DNA from: an uncultured Collinsella sp.
GTDB lineage: Bacteria; Actinomycetota; Coriobacteriia; Coriobacteriales; Coriobacteriaceae
DNA length: 43,334 bases
Assembly: GCA_902494935.1 (NCBI GenBank)
Contig: CABUVH010000004.1
Location: 1-43,334 of the forward strand
Reading direction: 5' to 3'
The notes below the pieces were generated by a model. That model made no database searches, was not told the origin of the DNA, and worked only from the letters and a program-made list of their open reading frames with translations. The translations under genes and the position numbers were made by a program. Shown one piece after another: positions 40,565 through 43,334 of the stretch; positions within the stretch are counted from its first letter, which is position 1, and every line of letters begins with the position of its first letter.

Positions 40565-41329
40565 CTAGCAAATGACCTGCGTATGCTCCTCGATGGCGGC
40601 ACGATCTTCGGCGGCGATGCCCGGCTCGCACACCACGGCGTCCAGGCTGTCCAGACGGCAGAAGGTGTAGAAGTCGCGCTTGCCAATCTTGCTGGAATCG
40701 GCGATCAGATAGCGCGAGTCGGCCTTGCTAAAGGCGAGCTGCTGGATGCGGCCCTCTTCCATGTTAGACGTAGACACGTCGCCGTCCAAAATGCCGTTTG
40801 CGCCGATAAAGGCTGCGTCGATCCCCAGTGCGCGCAAGGTGTCCTCGGCCGTGGGGCCCACAAAGGCGGCAGTGCGGCGGCGGTACACGCCGCCCACCAG
40901 GCACAGTTCGCAGTCTTCGCGCGCCTCGAGCAGGTTAAACACCGAAAGCGAATTGGTCACAATGCGCAGGCGAAACGCCGGCAGCATCGAGGCCATCTGC
41001 TCAACCGTGGTGCCCGTGCCCAAAAAGATGGTCGAGCCTTCCTCGATAAGCTCCACAGAACGGCGCGCAATCTGCAACTTTTCCTCGGCATGCTTCGTGC
41101 GCTTTTCGCTGTGCGAATACTCATGGCGCAGCATAGCGTGTGGACGGCCCTGCGCACTGCGGGCTCCGCCGTGCACGCGCTCGATCTCGCCCAGGCTCGC
41201 AAGCTCCTCAAGGTCACGGCGGATCGTCATATCCGAGACACCTAACGCATCCGAAATCTCCTTGACCGAGACCGTGCCCTGCTCTTCGAGCAGCTGCCGA
41301 ACCTTATCCTGTCGCTCCGCTTTAATCAC
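40565..41329 (-). CDS. DeoR-family regulator, LacR-like
   Basis: 254 residues. The DeoR winged helix reads RQDKVRQLLEEQGTVSVKEIS, LGVSDMTIRRDLEEL and ERVHGGAR. The sensor domain has GSTIFLGTGTTVEQMA, DCELCLVGG and GIDAAFIGANGILDG, close to LacR, the repressor of lactose PTS operons in Firmicutes, whose inducer is tagatose 6-phosphate. The start is GTG at 41329 behind GAGGA; the frame extends nine codons further to another GTG at 41356 without a better ribosome binding site. It is divergent from galM. Likely targets are lacABXC and the IIA gene, whose leaders share GAACA-type dyads. A truncated copy lies at 36077-36369. Confidence 0.9.
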   Translation of the reverse strand: MIKAERQDKVRQLLEEQGTVSVKEISDALGVSDMTIRRDLEELASLGEIERVHGGARSAQGRPHAMLRHEYSHSEKRTKHAEEKLQIARRSVELIEEGSTIFLGTGTTVEQMASMLPAFRLRIVTNSLSVFNLLEAREDCELCLVGGVYRRRTAAFVGPTAEDTLRALGIDAAFIGANGILDGDVSTSNMEEGRIQQLAFSKADSRYLIADSSKIGKRDFYTFCRLDSLDAVVCEPGIAAEDRAAIEEHTQVIC

Positions 41330-41533
41330 GATGAGTCCTCGCTGTTCCACGCTCACGTCAATTCAAACAGTAACGAACAAATTGTATCAGACCCGTGCGT
41401 GTCAAAAATGAACGCCCGTACAGCTCAATCATCACTTTTTTGAGAAAAATACCCCCTGCTTTAGTGGGGTGTAGTGATAATCTCGCCTGTTCGCGCTACA
41501 GTTTGTCGGAAATACCTCGATGTTAGGAACCAA
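41330..41533. promoter_or_regulatory. Divergent control region, DeoR / galM
   Basis: 204 bases. ACGAACAA at 41383-41390 resembles the GAACA words in the lacA leader. An ACCCC / GGGGT hairpin (41451-41470) sits inside outer arms ATCACT (41431-41436) / AGTGAT (41473-41478), which may form a leader structure for galM. Confidence 0.4.
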
Positions 41534-42586
41534 ATGATCACTTCCGAGCTTTTCGGCACCGCGCCGTGCGGTACCCCCGTTCATCGCTACACTCTCAACG
41601 GGCCCGAGATCTGCGTTCGCATTATGGACTATGGCGCCACCGTGTTGGGCATCGACGTACCCGACATCCCCGGCAACGTGCGCGATGTGGTGCTGGGCTT
41701 CGATAAGCTCGGGGATTACTTTGACAACCCCGCCTGCTTTGGCGCGACCATCGGCCCCGTGGCAAACCGCACCGCGGGCGCCACGATCACCATCGCCGGC
41801 ACGGACTGGCATATGCCCGCCAACGAGGGCGTCAACAACCTGCACAGCGATCTTGAGCACGGCCTGCACAAGCGCGTGTGGGACGTTGAGCTCGACGAGG
41901 TCCACAATGCCGTGCGCATGACTACCTCGCTTGAGGATGGTGAACTGGGCCTGCCCGGCAACCGCACCTTTACGGCTGTGTTTACCGTGACGCGCACCGG
42001 CTACTTCCGTATCGAATACGGCTGCGAGAGCGACCGCGCCACCTACGTGTCCATGACCAACCACACGTACTTTAACCTTGCCGGTCATAACGCCGGCATG
42101 GACTGTGAGCACTTCTTTGTTGCCAACGCTGCCCACTACCTGCCCATCAACGAACAGAACATCCCCACCGGCGAGATCGCTCCGGTCGAGGGTACGCCGT
42201 TTGACTTTCGCGAGCTGCGCCCCGTCGCGCCCGGCATGGAGGCCGACGATCCGCAGATTAAGCAGGCACGCGGCTACGACCACTGCCTGTGCATTGGCGG
42301 CTATCAGTACGGCCGTAATCTGCGCCGCGCCCTGCATGTCGAGGAAATGTGGACCGGCCGCGAGCTGGACTACTACACCACCGCCCCGGGCGTGCAGCTC
42401 TACACTGGCAATTGGCTGGGCGACGAGCACGCCAAGGACGATGCCAACTATGGCTGGGGTGCCGGCTTTGCCCTCGAGGCCGAGATGTATCCCGACACGC
42501 CGCATCAGCCGCTGTTCCCGCAGGGCATTGTGGGTCCGGGCCACCCCTACAGCAATGTGATCGAATACCACTTTATGAGGCACTAA
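41534..42586 (+). CDS. galM: Aldose 1-epimerase (galactose mutarotase)
   Basis: 350 residues, normal GalM length. It interconverts beta- and alpha-galactose, giving GalK its substrate. Motifs are GPVANRTAGATI near residue 78, NNLHSDLEHGLHKRVWD, the catalytic His in MTNHTYFNLAGH near 176, GYDHCLC, and the catalytic Glu region AGFALEAEMYPDTPHQP. The start is the ATG at 41534 behind TAGGAA; an upstream in-frame ATG at 41474 is not supported by a ribosome binding site. Downstream is a strong terminator. It is separated from galKT by about 27 kb in this window. Confidence 0.93.
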   Translation: MITSELFGTAPCGTPVHRYTLNGPEICVRIMDYGATVLGIDVPDIPGNVRDVVLGFDKLGDYFDNPACFGATIGPVANRTAGATITIAGTDWHMPANEGVNNLHSDLEHGLHKRVWDVELDEVHNAVRMTTSLEDGELGLPGNRTFTAVFTVTRTGYFRIEYGCESDRATYVSMTNHTYFNLAGHNAGMDCEHFFVANAAHYLPINEQNIPTGEIAPVEGTPFDFRELRPVAPGMEADDPQIKQARGYDHCLCIGGYQYGRNLRRALHVEEMWTGRELDYYTTAPGVQLYTGNWLGDEHAKDDANYGWGAGFALEAEMYPDTPHQPLFPQGIVGPGHPYSNVIEYHFMRH

Positions 42587-42614
42587 GCCCACAACGCGAC
42601 ATATCGCACAGCAG

Positions 42615-42647
42615 CGCCCGCCGGCACCACCGCCGACGGGCGTTTTT
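42615..42647 (+). terminator. Terminator of galM
   Basis: CGCCCGCCGGC (42615-42625) pairs with GCCGACGGGCG (42632-42642) with one mismatch, then five T. The IS110-family remnant begins at the next base. Confidence 0.9.
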
Positions 42648-43009
42648 CTATCCAGTCGAACGCCCGCTCGTTCGCGGCGTGGGTCGGCCTGACGCCCTCC
42701 GAGCACTCCAGCGGGGAGAGCGACCGCAGGGGCGCGATCACCAAGGCCGGCAACAAGCACCTGAGGAAGACGCTGGTCGAGGCCGCGTGGCACTACCTGA
42801 CGTGCTCCGCGCGGCCGAAGGAGCCCGCCAGGGGCCAGGCCCCGGACCCGGGCGCCCGCAGGCATGCCGCCAAGGGCGTGCGGAGGCTGGTCGAGAGGCG
42901 GGAGGCGCTGCTCGCGCGCGGGGTCCACGGCAACAAGGCGAACGTGGCCACGGCGCGCGAGCTCGCCTGCTGGGTATGGGCGGTCGGCCTCATGGCCGAG
43001 GAGGCGTAG
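42648..43009 (+). pseudogene. C-terminal remnant of an IS110-family transposase
   Basis: The frame 42650-43009 encodes the end of a Transposase_20 (IS116/IS110/IS902) domain: SFAAWVGLTPSEHSSG, then DRRGAITKAGNKHLRKTLVEAAWHY, and a C-terminal helix ending CWVWAVGLMAEEA before TAG. The N-terminal RuvC-like DEDD catalytic domain is missing, and the reading begins immediately after the T-run of the galM terminator, so about two-thirds of the gene is gone. Very GC-rich codons. It cannot be active alone. The deletion or recombination breakpoint is probably at about 42648. Confidence 0.87.
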
Positions 43010-43334
43010 GGGGGGGCGGTCCCCCGCACATAAGCCAGTCACCCCGGAAGCGGTTCGATCCGAAGCCGTTGAGGCGAACCTCAGGTCCCTTTTCCGCGAG
43101 CGCCCAGGGCGCCACACGCGTGCACAGACTGTCGGTTCGACGTAGAAGCCTCAGCCGTAGCAACGGATTGCCCAGCGAGAGATCGCCGCGGGCGGATATT
43201 AAACTGCAAAGACGAGCGTCGGTAAGACACGCCGAGGTCGCCGCGGACGGGCTGATATAGGGAGAGGGCCTGACCCCATATCGTTGGGGCCAGGCCCGAT
43301 TTTGCCTCTTGACAATGTCCTGCTCATATTAAAA
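43010..43334. mobile_element. Probable non-coding right end of the IS110-family element
   Basis: No gene is visible. A hairpin of 12 bp with one mismatch, GGGCCTG-A-CCCCA / TGGGG-C-CAGGCCC (43266-43297), is followed by GATTTTG. The 13-mer TGCCTCTTGACAA (43303-43315) is shared with 80-92. In IS110-family elements non-coding ends can encode a bridge RNA; whether this one does cannot be decided by eye. Confidence 0.4.

Noticed and set aside
1..43334. tRNA, rRNA, riboswitch or phage attachment sites
   Set aside because: Reading both strands of the intergenic regions I saw no cloverleaf, rRNA segment or known riboswitch core, and no integrase or tRNA-end duplication.

Overview
This looks like a stretch of a GC-rich chromosome from a gut Coriobacteriia (Actinomycetota), most likely Collinsella or a close relative. 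That placement is an inference. It rests on the GC-rich codon usage, a Firmicutes-style lactose PTS and tagatose-6-phosphate pathway in a GC-rich host, AGGAG-type ribosome binding sites, and intergenic repeats built on CTGTCCCC. No rRNA or tRNA gene was found to confirm it.

Layout. 1-9.9 kb is mixed: a BceAB-like ABC transporter (minus), a Nudix-Vsr fusion (plus), an AraC regulator with a HAD phosphatase, a class II tagatose/fructose-bisphosphate aldolase divergent from a DeoR regulator, and a flavodiiron protein. From 10 to 42.6 kb almost every gene serves galactose or beta-galactoside use: a GalR-like LacI regulator divergent from galK-galT; lacA-lacB-lacX-lacC on the minus strand; an unknown membrane protein; one monocistronic lactose-type PTS IIA; three consecutive modules, each a LacI regulator divergent from an IICB permease plus a LacG-like 6-phospho-beta-galactosidase; a Fic protein with a long dyad at its promoter; a truncated deoR copy; a fourth IICB divergent from a predicted TIM-barrel protein of unknown function and a GntR regulator; a LacR-like DeoR regulator; and galM. 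The right end holds the C-terminal piece of an IS110-family transposase.

How the genes work together. Lactose-type sugars would enter through the IICB permeases. The only IIA in the window (19191-19529) would have to phosphorylate all four IICB proteins unless others lie elsewhere. The LacG-like enzymes release galactose 6-phosphate, which LacAB, LacC and the aldolase convert to triose phosphates. Free galactose goes through GalM, GalK and GalT; galE is not in the window.

The most interesting signals are regulatory. (1) A 10-bp motif close to CCGTTCACGG occurs nine times, only in the leader regions of the sugar operons, and looks like the site of an unrecognised shared regulator. (2) Each of the four LacI regulators has 16-bp dyad sites beside it, and their half-sites change together with the first two residues of the recognition helix. 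(3) About ten 60-bp palindromic elements, mostly in two alternating loop types, lie downstream of the sugar genes. (4) Long nested inverted repeats sit between convergent genes.
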